A DNA stretch of 64,000 bases, taken from NCBI RefSeq assembly GCF_026151205.1, contig NC_087078.1, positions 16,943,118-17,007,117 on the forward strand. Direction: 5' to 3'. Of the stretch, positions 10,816-21,708 are shown in pieces; the stretch's first letter is position 1; every line of letters begins with the position of its first letter. The DNA is from Bolinopsis microptera. Lineage: Eukaryota > Ctenophora > Tentaculata > Lobata > Bolinopsidae. Under the pieces are notes generated by a model. It ran no database searches. It was not told the origin of the DNA and saw only the letters and a program-made list of their open reading frames with translations. Both the position numbers and the translations under genes were made by a program.

Positions 10816-11232
10816 GACTTTTTGTGTTCACGTACCTTTTGTCTTCAAGTACGTTCATTCTGAATAGTTCGTCCCATTTTTACAAGACAATTTCCGGCGA
10901 ACTATTTTTATTTATATTTTTTGGATGTTAAAATTGTTGTGTTAAAATGAATAACCTTTATTTCTCAGTAGAAAAATGACATTTACAGACGAAATATTCG
11001 GGGCAATAGAAATTAGTTCCTGTCTTATAAGCTTATAGGTGAGACATAACCATTATTTTATCCCAAGAAACATATTACTGCAAATAAATTACTGGCAGTT
11101 GGTCAGCTAAAAATTATAAGTAATGAGTTGAAGTTTTTGCTATGAGACAAAACATTGAATAAAGATTAGATTTGAAACAGAAAATTTCCCAGGCCTGGCG
11201 CTGAATTCGTTGTGTCTCCCGTCATTCTACAG

Positions 11233-12214
11233 ACGATCAGACAAAGCTACGTTTCTCCTGTACCTGGTGGCGTCAGTAACAGACATAGTGACATGCCTCT
11301 GCTGTCTCCCCTCTGCTATCAGCATGGTATACAGCAGGGACCCTGTCCTTCTCTCCAGCCCCCCGCTTTGTATCCTCACCGGATTTCTCTTCAATGTGTC
11401 CTCTAGAATGTCTGTGTTTGGGGTAGCCACACTAAGTGTGGTCAGATGGATGACTATCTGTGATCTGGTACCTCGTCCCACGAACCGCAATATTCTTCTC
11501 TCCGTCTTCTTCTATCTCCTCTTCCAAGTAGCCCAGGCAGCCCTTCCCCTCTTCTTCAGCACCAAGTCTCCCCCCATCTACTTTGCTCCCCAGATAGGGG
11601 CCTGTTCCTGGGGCCTACCTGATCTTAACTTCCTGGATTACAACACAGCAGCATACAATGTAGTGTCCTACTCCCTGGTTATAATAACCTGGGTCCTACC
11701 TGCAGTCCCTGTCTTTATCTGCAGCGGATATATCCTGATGATCACTATCAAGCACCGGAGCCGGATGAGTAGGTACCAGAAACCTTCCATTTCCTGTAAC
11801 CCAGGCTCCCATCTTCAGCAGCTCTCTGCCTCTGTAAACCCAGGAAGCTGGACGGAGAGAGCTGCTGCTATGAGCAAGGCTTCCATAACCATCGTCCTCT
11901 ACACAGTCACATACGCTGTCTTCAATGTCCCTATCTGGCTCTGCATCTTGGTGGTTCTCCTGAGCATTGACGATCACATAACTTTCATTGGCAAAGTGGT
12001 GTACGTCAACATATTCCTCTCTCGGCTTAGTGTCGTTATGAACGCTGCTGTGAATCCTGTCATCTACATTTTGAGACTTTCTGAAGTGATGGAAGACTTA
12101 GCTGGGCTGGTCTCAAATATCACCCAGCAAGATGAAGGACCCAAAAATGGGGATTCCAGAGACAAAACCCTCGCCGATAAGAAAAGACCGAGGGCTACGA
12201 GAACTAAATTGTGA
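11233..12214 (+). CDS. Class A GPCR fragment, helices 2-7, single exon
   Basis: Frame 11210-12214 with a likely acceptor CTACAG just before 11233 (phase 2). It encodes helix 2 (ATFLLYLVASVTDIVTCLC), helix 3 ending LSVVRW where DRY is usual, helix 4 (LLSVFFYLLFQVAQAALPLFF), helix 5 (VVSYSLVIITWVLPAVPVF), helix 6 (SITIVLYTVTYAVFNVPIW), helix 7 with NPVIY (NPxxY), and a short basic C-terminal tail. Helix 1 is missing: no exon with a GNxxV pattern is seen between 10640 and 11233. It is GC-richer than the surrounding array and replaces the MFS exon found in the other spacers, so it probably arrived by transposition or recombination. A rhodopsin-family receptor fragment of unknown ligand. Confidence 0.65.
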
Positions 12215-14490
12215 TGAACAGCATTGGTAACGTCTTGAAATGAATCTGTGCTGTTAATGTATGTTTAACTGTGACACCAACTGTTATCATTACATTGTCA
12301 TTAGAGTATTAGGCCTGATCAGTGATCATTGTAGCTTTCTTGTTTGTGCTTTAAAAATCTAACATTTTTGAATGGTTATTTTCTAAAAAATACGTCATTG
12401 TTTTGAATATATCATTAGATCTGTATGTTGGTCTGGAAAACATTGAAAGTTGAAGAGTTTTTCGGGACTCAAAAAACTTATTGTTATTGATAGTGTGGAA
12501 AAATTGGTGAATTAAAACATCTGGTCAAGAATCTTGACCACCCTGCAAATTTCATTATCAATAATTAGTTGTTGTTCAATGAATCACCGTTCTTGTTATA
12601 CTTTTAACAGTTGATACTTGTTATTATTTAAATCATAAATGATCGAAGTTTTAATCTAGATTAAATTAGTATAATAGATTGTTCTGCAAAAAACATGAAC
12701 ATTTATGTCCCCTCATTGAAAAGGGGTAAAAACATTAACAAGTGAAAGGATCTAAAATTATGTACTCAAAATCACGATAAAAGCGACTAACGATGAGCTT
12801 TAATTACTGGTAATTGATAATCCTAATCTGCAAAGACTACCGAGTCCATGAATCCGATGCCTATGGGCATGGCGATCCCTCCTTCGCTGTTTGCAACTCA
12901 TGGGTTCATTTCACAGTGCTGTCATGTATTTACACACATTTCATAAAAATCTTAACATGATTATCGTTGATTCTTGTCATCTTTAACATTGAATTAGATA
13001 GTTTGGATAAATGTAAACCTGCTGAACGACTTTCCGTGAGTCTAAATAAAAAAGCAAAAAGTAAAGGGGGTGTAAGGACTGACAGTCGTGCTTGCAAGCA
13101 CTGTGACACAAACCTCCCCCTTAAATAATCTACTTGTTAATACGTGTAAACTAGTGTACTGCTGATAGTTTAATAAAAATAATAGGGATTCGAGTGCTTA
13201 TTATGTGAAAAGTTCTAGAATTAGAACGAGCGATCTGGAAGAATCATATTCGTTTTAGTATTATTACTTAGTGCCATGTGATTCCGCAGAATAGTCCACC
13301 ATTTTCAAAAAAGTTCCACTGAATTGTCCTCCGTCGTGTTATTCTCAGTTTCAAACTATCCCGGAGTTAAAAAGATAATCAGAATAATGTGGTGAAAAAG
13401 AGAAGAAACTAAAAAAACTTAGTTTTGTACAACACTGATCGTCTGATCCAGGACCCGAGTTAGGAAAATTTCGGAATTAAAACCAAATCAGGTAAGGAAA
13501 AAGCCAGTCATGTAACAAAATAAAACACTGAATTTTTCAAGAGTAGCGGAATAGGGAGGAATAAAATTAAGAAAATAATCAAATATAATTCATATCATAC
13601 ACAATATTATACATATGCATATCACGATAGTTACAGTTTCTATGATATTCAAACAAGCGTACTAATACTACTTGGAAATGAGCTTTAAACTTTTACGAGG
13701 ATTGAATAATCAGCTGACTTAAAATAAGAACTTGATTTTAATTATTGCTCATTAAAGCGATCCATCAATCAAGTCAAATAAAATCATTAACATCAGTTTA
13801 TCTTTAATGAAAAAATTGAATATCGAAATCTTCAATAGATTTATAAAATCGTCGTCTACACAATAAAATAATTAGATAACAAATAATAAATTATATAGAA
13901 TTCAAATTACTAATTTTTTAGCATATTTCTTAAACGGTATTCCATAAATTCCCATTGAGTTTTTCCGAATGTCTTGACATCAGAACTCATATCTATTTGT
14001 AATTGAATATCGCACGTATACTTGCAGTGAAGCACTTACATGTACAGTGAACCAAAAATATATCACAGTAAAAAATGTCTATACCGCGAACCTCTATACA
14101 ATTACACCGTGCTCATTTCTTTCCCCGATCTGAAGCCTGTGTTTGGAGAATTCGTGATTTGTGAGAGCTCACATCGCTATTATTGATGATGTGAGTGCAT
14201 ACTGCATATCGAATTGTATTCCATTGCAAAACTAGACTTGATATGTTATTTGAGAGGTTGACGATTAGGATCATGGAACTCTCTATTCCAAGTTTTTGCT
14301 GTACCGTGCATTTTTCGTTTCTCCCTATAAGCCCATATAAAGAGGTTTCACTGCATAAGTTCATACATTTTACTTTTCTTACAGTTTCAGTTAACATAAA
14401 CGAAAAACTCATCTCAAGCTATCAATATACACAAATATAATATCCACAAAAGTTCGAAACTATACCACGAGGTTAACTCTGATTAAGATC
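12215..14490. other. A/B spacer (3' side of copy B)
   Basis: About 2.3 kb without a convincing gene. From about 12570 it matches the spacers at 32047-32230 plus 37214-38931 and at 55670-57600, so it is part of the amplified unit. It holds a conserved hairpin (13063-13122) and a small conserved frame just below the copy B stop (14113-14412). Confidence 0.7.
13063..13122. repeat. Conserved spacer hairpin around GTGCTTGCAAGCAC
   Basis: A perfect 14-base palindrome GTGCTTGCAAGCAC (13088-13101) sits between AAGGGGG (13064-13070) and CCCCCTT (13116-13122). The whole block is repeated unchanged at 37501-37560 and nearly unchanged at 56153-56213. Role unknown; it could be a structured RNA or 3'-end element, or simply duplicated with the array. 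Confidence 0.6.
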
Positions 14491-17400
14491 TTAAATCTCA
14501 GATTCTTTGTCCATGATTTGAGGGCAAATTTCAGATTCGTTTCTGTGTTGCACCTCCTCAGAATGCACATTAGCAATAACGTCTTCCGTTAGTCGCAGCT
14601 CTAAACCTTCGACATCGCTGATATCTTTTGGGACCTCTGCATCTGTATTGATAGTTTGAATGATAAATTCGGGATCTTGTCTCTGCTCATGCTGCCCTTC
14701 CTGAAGGTGCACCTCGGCAATAACGTCTTGTGTTAGTTCCGACTCTAAAACCCCACCCTTATTTGTACCTTTGTGAATCTCTGGATCTTTGATGATGGTT
14801 TGAGAGATAACTTCAGGCTTTTGTCTCTGCTGCACAGATGGATCATGTACCTCAACTATCACGTCACCATCTGTTCTGTTCAACCAAGCACATCCGTCCT
14901 CGCCTGTAACTATTGCTGAAGATGATTCTGCTCCTTTATCTCTAGCTTGGTTCTGAAGACAGGTAACTCGAATATCTAGATCTGCTGTTGTTTTCGGTCC
15001 GTCAGCTTCTTTATGCTTTGTACCGAGGACACTACCAGTAGTGCATCCAGGTTCTCCTCTTCGAACTTCTATCTGCTCCATCTCGATAACTTCAGGTTGA
15101 GCAGTACTGAGACGTGCGATGATAGTTTGGTGAATGGCTGAGTTGACAATTCTGGCTGAGAGTGATTGAAATAGTGCTTTGAATAATTCGGTGACAAAAT
15201 CGTCATAAAGGAATGGGTTTATCACAGAATTTATTGGCAGGATGATCATTGAGAATATGCCGTACCATGGAGTTGCATCAAGAACTTCTAGGGAGTGCAA
15301 CACACAGATAACGATGAAAGGCACCCAACAACAGAAGTCAGTAGTGATGATGATTGTTATCCTTCTACTAATTTTTCGGTTTCGGTCACTAATTTGTCGA
15401 TTGTTCTGCGAATTAGTAAGACCTTTTGAGGACTCTCTGGAGACAATAGCTATCAGAATGTAGGATATTGAAATGAATAGGAAGCAGACAAAGTTTACGG
15501 CGAGTATCGCCCAAACGAAGTTTCTCTGGGGGTCGTTGTTGTCGACAAAATACTTAAACAGGCAGACGCCGTCATTTCCGAAGAAATCAAGCTTTGTGAC
15601 CGTATCGGTGTGGTCTGGATATCCTACATCATGAGAGAACATGCCACGGTACATCTTTAGGATCGTCTCCCAACTCAGGTTTTTTCCTTTCATCCGTCCA
15701 TAGTAAGCTTCAAGGACTGCGAGGACTTCTTGTTTGTTTTGGGTTCCGATGAAAAGTTTAAGCTCATCAGCAAATTTGTATCCATTTACAAAAAAGTTCT
15801 CAAATGAACTAATTATTGGTGTAATAGCAATGGCTGCAGATGTCATGAAGATGCTAAGAACCCCTAGTGCAACCTTAAGAGATTTTACAATGTTGACTTC
15901 GCCTGGGACTCTGAGTGAACCCTGTATTCCATTTAGCCTAATGGTGCTCAATCCCGCCATAGCAAACAAAGATATCTGGGATCCTATGGTACTGACAACA
16001 CCTATCGTGGAGCACTGAAAGCTAGTCATCCATTCGATTTGACTTTTACAGTAGTCTTTCTTGAAAATAACCGCGTCATATATTACTATCACCAATAAAT
16101 AGCAACCTACTAAGAAGTCTCCCAAAGATATCAAGATTATTAAGGATTTGTTAGCCAAGGCAACAGATGTTCTGCAGTGTTTTAGAGATCCTACGTTCTT
16201 TACCATTACGATCAGGTTTGCCACAACAGCTAGCCCCCCTATGATCAATGAGCTTACTTTCAGAGCTACATTTTCCAGTATCTGTTTTGAGCACTCCAGA
16301 TTACATTCGTCAGACATGTCGAAGCAATCGAATTTCCCATTACATGTTTTATCTTTTGTAATGATACGAGCAGAGTCGCATGTGAAACCATTGGTACATG
16401 CCAACTCATCCGATCGGTCGCCGCAATTATCAATCAAGTCACATACTTGAGAATAATTTATGCATGTGACATTGTTATCGCACACGAAATATTCATTCGT
16501 GAATAAGTTTTCTCGTGATTTGGTGAAGAAAACCAGATATTTGTTGTTAGCAAGGGTTCCTATCCTATTAGGGTATTGATTGGGACAGGCATCGTATTTT
16601 GGCAGGTTCTTCAGTGGGCAAGCTGAGTTTTTACATTTTTCTGTGCAGCTAGTAAAGACATATTGTTCCCCGAACATATGCTCACAATTCTGTGTACTTT
16701 CAGGGAGATGCAACTCTGTTTTTGTGTCCACTCCAAAAAAGTGATGATCTGGAAAGATGAAACGCTCTTGTGTGCAGTTATCCTTTTTGAGATTTTTGAT
16801 ACTCCTAAGACCTTTCATGCAAAATGATAGCTGCTTGACGAAACCATTTCCTTTGCTTGAGACTGAAGTGAAGATTGTCGAGGAATGTTGGGATAATGAA
16901 CACATTTGTTTCTCATTACCACATGTTTCAATTCCGTCACATAGATCGTTCAATTCGACGTAGCCAGGATCTCCTGAGGGGCACAGGAGAACGTTTTCGC
17001 ACGTTTTATTGCTGGTTACTAATCTTCGGGACTTACCTTTTCCACATGTTGGCCAGATTTCCAGTTCATCAATACCATTTACACAGTCCTCTATACCGTC
17101 GCGTATCCAGGTTAAAGGTAACGTCAATTCGCCTGCTGCTGCTTTCCCAACTTTTCTTTGGCAGGTGATTTCAGTTTGATTACGACATATTGGAGTGTTT
17201 CATCAGATCTGTCATTGCAATCCGGAAAGTTATCACACATCACGTGTTTGTGCATATTTACACATGATTTTGAGATGTCTGACATTGACTTTCTAGGTGA
17301 TCATCGCAAATTTGAACATTCTTGTCTTTGTAGCAAATCACATATTTAGAAATAGTTGACTTGTATCCATTTATAGTGCACGATCCTCCTTCCCTAGCTT

Positions 17401-18177
17401 GGTCTGTACAATTTGTTTGATATTTCTTTAGATCTTCGTCTGTACAATATTCATTCTGATTTTGATTAATGCTTAGTACTCCGCACTTGGTGAAGTTGTG
17501 AACCGGTCTATTTAAAAGTTTACCACTCCATTGACCTTTACAATTATTCTTTTCTTGGTCAGTAGTAGTGCAGTTGAACTCATCCTCTCCATCATCACAA
17601 TCATCATAACTATCACATATGAAACGAGGGGGTATGTAAGAGTTGATATTAACAAGTTGTGTATAACCTGTGTATTTACAATACATTCCATAAGTCAGAC
17701 CATTACAATATGCTTCATCCTCACATTTATTAGTTTCACATATATCATTACATATAAAATTAAGATCTACTTTTAGTCCACTGCGTAATGTTGTTTTATC
17801 TGCACAATTTTGTTCATCCATGTTATTTTCACAGTGTTGTGTACCATCACAAAGCCATCCGTATTTTCTTAGCTGTGTAAGTGAAATTATATTTAATATT
17901 TCACCCGCTCTCCAACACAAATAATTCTCACATAATATATTATCACTACTACTTATCATGAAACCAGCCAACCTCGTGTCACAAGCCTGATAGTAGTAGG
18001 GGTCCTCAGAGCATAACGATCGCTCAAAAATGGTATCACTATAAATACTAAATGGGGACAAAATACTAGTTGTATAGTAAAACTCTTCCGTGTTGTGACA
18101 CTTGAACTTTTCTTCGTCTGTTCCTGGACGAGGGCATTTGTACTTGAGTAACCCGCCATGTTCTTCAATGTAGCATA
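14491..18177 (-). pseudogene. Receptor copy B, exon 4, frameshifted
   Basis: Acceptor CCAG then TATGCTAC at 18177; stop TAA at 14491-14493. Residues are close to copy A in the N-terminal part (SILSPFSIYSDTIFERSLC, KNNCKGQWSGKLLNRP). Two single-base losses break the frame: GGG to GG at about 17192 and CC to C at about 17280, leaving open parts 14491-17127 and 17258-18177. The lower part encodes the later LDLa modules, all seven helices and a tail with three repeats. Both losses are homopolymer changes and could be sequencing errors. However, the copy also lacks exons 1 and 2, so it has no signal peptide and is probably a real pseudogene. Confidence 0.78.
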
Positions 18178-18303
18178 CTGGTTCTGAATGATATTATATA
18201 AGCTAGCTACAATATTTCTCAACAATACATTTTGAAGCTGACACATTTGAGAGGGTGTGATACTAATATAATGACCGATACTGTTACACGGACTTTATTT
18301 TAA

Positions 18304-18375
18304 CGGACTTTATTTGAACGGACATTAAAATTAACGCTATTGGGTCCCTATAGGGCTCCGTTCAAATAAAGTCCG
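18304..18375. repeat. Inverted-repeat hairpin in copy B intron 3
   Basis: Same 19-bp arms and loop as in copy A intron 3, CGGACTTTATTTGAACGGA at 18304-18322 and its complement at 18357-18375. Confidence 0.85.
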
Positions 18376-18419
18376 ATAATTATGCCATGATTATTTTCAT
18401 GAATAATACTACGATGTAC

Positions 18420-18571
18420 CTTTGCATTGCAGCCAGATATCATTTCTGTGATCAAAGTAGAAGGGTATTCTGAAGCTAGCAATACAGTCCGAGATGTTCT
18501 TATCACCTTCGTCACACTCCACAGAGTCAGAAGACATTACAGAAGGTACATCGTTCAAATCTAACCAACTC
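18420..18571 (-). pseudogene. Receptor copy B, exon 3 (second half of SRCR-like domain)
   Basis: 152-bp exon with the same acceptor, donor and phases as copies A and C; two extra codons (MSSDSVECDEG). A cysteine kept in the other copies is changed to Phe (YFDH instead of YCDH), which would break an SRCR disulfide. It has no exon 2 partner because the LINE starts about 95 bases upstream. Confidence 0.7.
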
Positions 18572-18694
18572 CTGTAACATTGATTAAATAAATCTATCAG
18601 ACTTTCAAAAGCAAATCGTTGAAGCTTTCCTCAAATTTCTGATAAATATAATAACTTACTTACTTGGGTTACTTGGGGTTGCTTCATAGATCCT

Positions 18695-21600
18695 CTATCG
18701 GGTCATCAGAACGGCTGACCACCCGTGCAGCGAAGTTGCTGTCTTTTCTGCGCTCCAGTTCAATAACGAATTCCCGTTCTGGCAACAATATCCAGTAACA
18801 GGAGGTTCGTCCGGAATAGATGTAACAAACTCCGTCAACAATGACTTGAAACGTAGGGGGTCCTCGATAAGGTGCAAGTTTGCGGGAATGATGTTCCACA
18901 ATCGAGGCCCCATCACTACAAATGAGCTGTCAAAGATCGATTGATTCCTTTGGCTACTGGACGTTGACAAGCTAGGGACTACTGCTTTCTGGCCATAACG
19001 GAGTGTATCTGTAAACTGAACGTTGACATCATTAGGACACTTCTTGTGTAGGATCTTCCACATATGAATGATAGTGTAACGTTCTCTCCTCCGTTGAAGT
19101 GACATCAATTTTAAGGCCTTCAGTCTCTGCCAATAGTTCAGATGTTGCACACCATGTATTTTGGACGTAAATGTACGTTGTACTCCCTCTAGCTCAGCGA
19201 TATCAGCTTGCTTAGTTGAATTCCAGAGGGGACAACAGTACTCGAGATGGCTTCTGACTAATGACTTGTAGAGGGTCAGCATAGTGATCTTGTTTCTCGA
19301 TCTAAAAGCGCTCAGAACCCAAGAGGCAACTTTACGGGCACGATCTGCTATCATAGTAACATGTGAGCTCCAAGACAAGTCCGCCGAGATCAAAACCCCC
19401 AGGTCTTTGACTGCATCCGTAGGGTACATTATGTTACCATGCGAAACTTGATAAGTTTGCGTCAGGATGGCAAACGGGAGGTCTTGCAAGCTGTTTCGGG
19501 GACAGTGTTTGTGCACGAGTATCTCAAATTTATCCTCATGCAATGACATGTTATTGCATCTTGCCCAGTCAATGACAGAGTTGAGATCATTTTGTAGTAT
19601 ACTTGCATCATCAAGTGTATAGATGTGCCTCAAAATCCGTGTATCGTCAGCAAAGAATCTAATGACACATCCTGTGATGCACAGCTTCATGTCATTAATG
19701 AACAAAATGAAAAGCAGCGGGCCCAAAACTGTACCCTGTGGCACTCCGCTTATGATTGCTGCAGCAAGTGATGACATCCCGTCCAACACAACACACTGTG
19801 TGCGGTCACTTAAGAAGGATTCAATCCACGACACCACCTTTTCGTGAATTCCCATTCTTCTAAGTTTCTTAATAAGCAGCCGGTGATCCACTTTATCAAA
19901 TGCTTTCGCAAAGTCAAGGTATATGGCGTCAGTATCAGCGTTTTTCACCAATCCTTGAACAATGTCATCAACGTGACTGAGCAGTTGGGTGAGACAGCTC
20001 CGCCCAGATCGAAAGCCATGTTGATTATCACAGAGTAATCCGTTCTTCTCTATGAAGCTAACCATCTTGCCACGCAGTATGCGTTCGTACACTTTTATAA
20101 CGTGAGATGTGAGCGCCACCGGCCGGTAGTTGACAGCTCTCGCCCGATCACCCTTTTTGTATAGAGGAGTGATGTAGGTATCTTTGTAGAACTTAGGTAC
20201 TTCACCACGCTCAAAGGATTCGCTCCAGATGAGCCGTATCGGCTCGCACATCTCTTTTGCACAGCTCTTTAAGAGGATAGCAGGTATTCCATCAGGTCCG
20301 CTAGCAGAGTTAGGAGGAATATTCCCAATTGCAGATATGATATCGTCATCCATGATGCAAAAATCTTCAAGAGTTTGCGGATGTTCGATCATAGGTAACG
20401 GGAAATCTGGGTCCTTGATATCAGGAGAGCTTGGATCACTGAACACGGAGCTGAACTGCTCCTGAAGTAAGTCCGCCATCTGCTTTGTGTCAGTAGTGAT
20501 CTCCTGGTTTGCATCAAATAGCATGTTAATACTGGATTTGATAGTTGAGAGGGATCGGGCATAACTATAGAAGAACTTCGGATTACTTTTAATCTTCTCG
20601 ATGGCTCTGTTCTCCTTCTCATCCAGTTTCTTGGTATGTGCAGTCATGATGTCGTACTGTAAGAGTGCAACTTTATTCCTGACTGCCTTGATCTGGTCTT
20701 CTGAAGCATTCTTGTCAATTAATGCTTGGAGTCGTGCTTTTTGCCGGTTGCATTTCCGTCTCAACGCGTTGCTGTGCTTAGGACGTCCAGAGGGCACCGA
20801 TTTCTGAGGAACACACGAACAGCAAATCTGGAACAGGGTCTCCGTAAAAAGAGCAGGAAACTCCTCAAAGGAGCATGAGTCACGAAGCTGAGACCAGTTA
20901 ACTTCCTGTAACTCCTCCTTTAGTGCATCAAAATCCGCCTTAAAAAAGTCAAGAGACCTGAAGCTACTTTCGTCAAACTTAGGGATGGTAGCCTCCTTTC
21001 GGGATAGCGGATTGGTAGCGAGCATAACATCCACCAGATGATGGTCAGACAGTGAGGTAGCTTGTGCCTGAACATTAGTAACAAGTCTGCTGTTATTCGT
21101 GATGAACAAGTCTAGAACATTGTTACCCCTGGTTGGACAAAGGACGTATTGACTCAGCAGATGCTTGGCCATGAAGTTGAGAAGGGAGTGAGCTGATAGC
21201 TGAGTCTCACTGGAACCTCCTGACGACACGGATACAGTCTGCCAGTCTATTGAGGGTAAGTTGTAGTCACCTGTGAGCATAATATCGTAGCTTTCATCAT
21301 TAACACGGTGAATACACGTGGAGATAAACTCCAAAAGTGAGTTGAAACTGCTGAGGGGGGCATTTGGGGGTCGATAAGCCACTACAACACATGTATTAAT
21401 CGTGCTGAATCTGCAAAATAAACCCTCGCAGGTACCATCATCAAACGTATCACACTCACTTACAGGTATGTTGATGTGGGAATAGAGCAAAACTCCGCCT
21501 CCGACCCGCCCACTTCGGTCACATCGGGAAACTGTATACCCTGGAACATGTAGTTGGGCATCAGCCATATAGGGTTTGAGCCAAGTCTCAGTGAGCGCTA

Positions 21601-21697
21601 CAAAAGGTAAGGAATGATTTCTCGCTCGTTCATCGTTAATGTAAGCGGAAATATCGGGCACCTTCCAACGGCTTGTACTTGAAGCGCTCGGATTCAT
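18695..21697 (-). CDS. CR1-like LINE ORF2: APE endonuclease and reverse transcriptase
   Basis: About 1000 residues in one uninterrupted frame; the first ATG is at 21697, and an in-frame GTG lies at 21706. The APE-type endonuclease comes first (LTETWLKP, GGGVLLYS, VVAYRPPN, LTGDYNLPSIDW, LSDHHLV, roughly residues 30-230). The RT follows with YITPLYKKGDR, NYRPVALTS, LDFAKAFDKVDH, SGVPQGTVLGPLLFILFIND and FFADDT (near 690), and then a thumb/C-terminal region. PQGTVLGPLLF is characteristic of CR1/Jockey-type clades. The complete frame suggests a recent insertion. Confidence 0.88.
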   Translation of the reverse strand: MNPSASSTSRWKVPDISAYINDERARNHSLPFVALTETWLKPYMADAQLHVPGYTVSRCDRSGRVGGGVLLYSHINIPVSECDTFDDGTCEGLFCRFSTINTCVVVAYRPPNAPLSSFNSLLEFISTCIHRVNDESYDIMLTGDYNLPSIDWQTVSVSSGGSSETQLSAHSLLNFMAKHLLSQYVLCPTRGNNVLDLFITNNSRLVTNVQAQATSLSDHHLVDVMLATNPLSRKEATIPKFDESSFRSLDFFKADFDALKEELQEVNWSQLRDSCSFEEFPALFTETLFQICCSCVPQKSVPSGRPKHSNALRRKCNRQKARLQALIDKNASEDQIKAVRNKVALLQYDIMTAHTKKLDEKENRAIEKIKSNPKFFYSYARSLSTIKSSINMLFDANQEITTDTKQMADLLQEQFSSVFSDPSSPDIKDPDFPLPMIEHPQTLEDFCIMDDDIISAIGNIPPNSASGPDGIPAILLKSCAKEMCEPIRLIWSESFERGEVPKFYKDTYITPLYKKGDRARAVNYRPVALTSHVIKVYERILRGKMVSFIEKNGLLCDNQHGFRSGRSCLTQLLSHVDDIVQGLVKNADTDAIYLDFAKAFDKVDHRLLIKKLRRMGIHEKVVSWIESFLSDRTQCVVLDGMSSLAAAIISGVPQGTVLGPLLFILFINDMKLCITGCVIRFFADDTRILRHIYTLDDASILQNDLNSVIDWARCNNMSLHEDKFEILVHKHCPRNSLQDLPFAILTQTYQVSHGNIMYPTDAVKDLGVLISADLSWSSHVTMIADRARKVASWVLSAFRSRNKITMLTLYKSLVRSHLEYCCPLWNSTKQADIAELEGVQRTFTSKIHGVQHLNYWQRLKALKLMSLQRRRERYTIIHMWKILHKKCPNDVNVQFTDTLRYGQKAVVPSLSTSSSQRNQSIFDSSFVVMGPRLWNIIPANLHLIEDPLRFKSLLTEFVTSIPDEPPVTGYCCQNGNSLLNWSAEKTATSLHGWSAVLMTR

Positions 21698-21708
21698 GGA
21701 CTGCACGT

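Noticed and set aside
15242-15463. Plus-strand frame MIIENMPYHGVASR..., repeated at 851 and 25058
   Set aside because: Antisense shadow of the helix 6-7 coding region; it is conserved only because the receptor is conserved.
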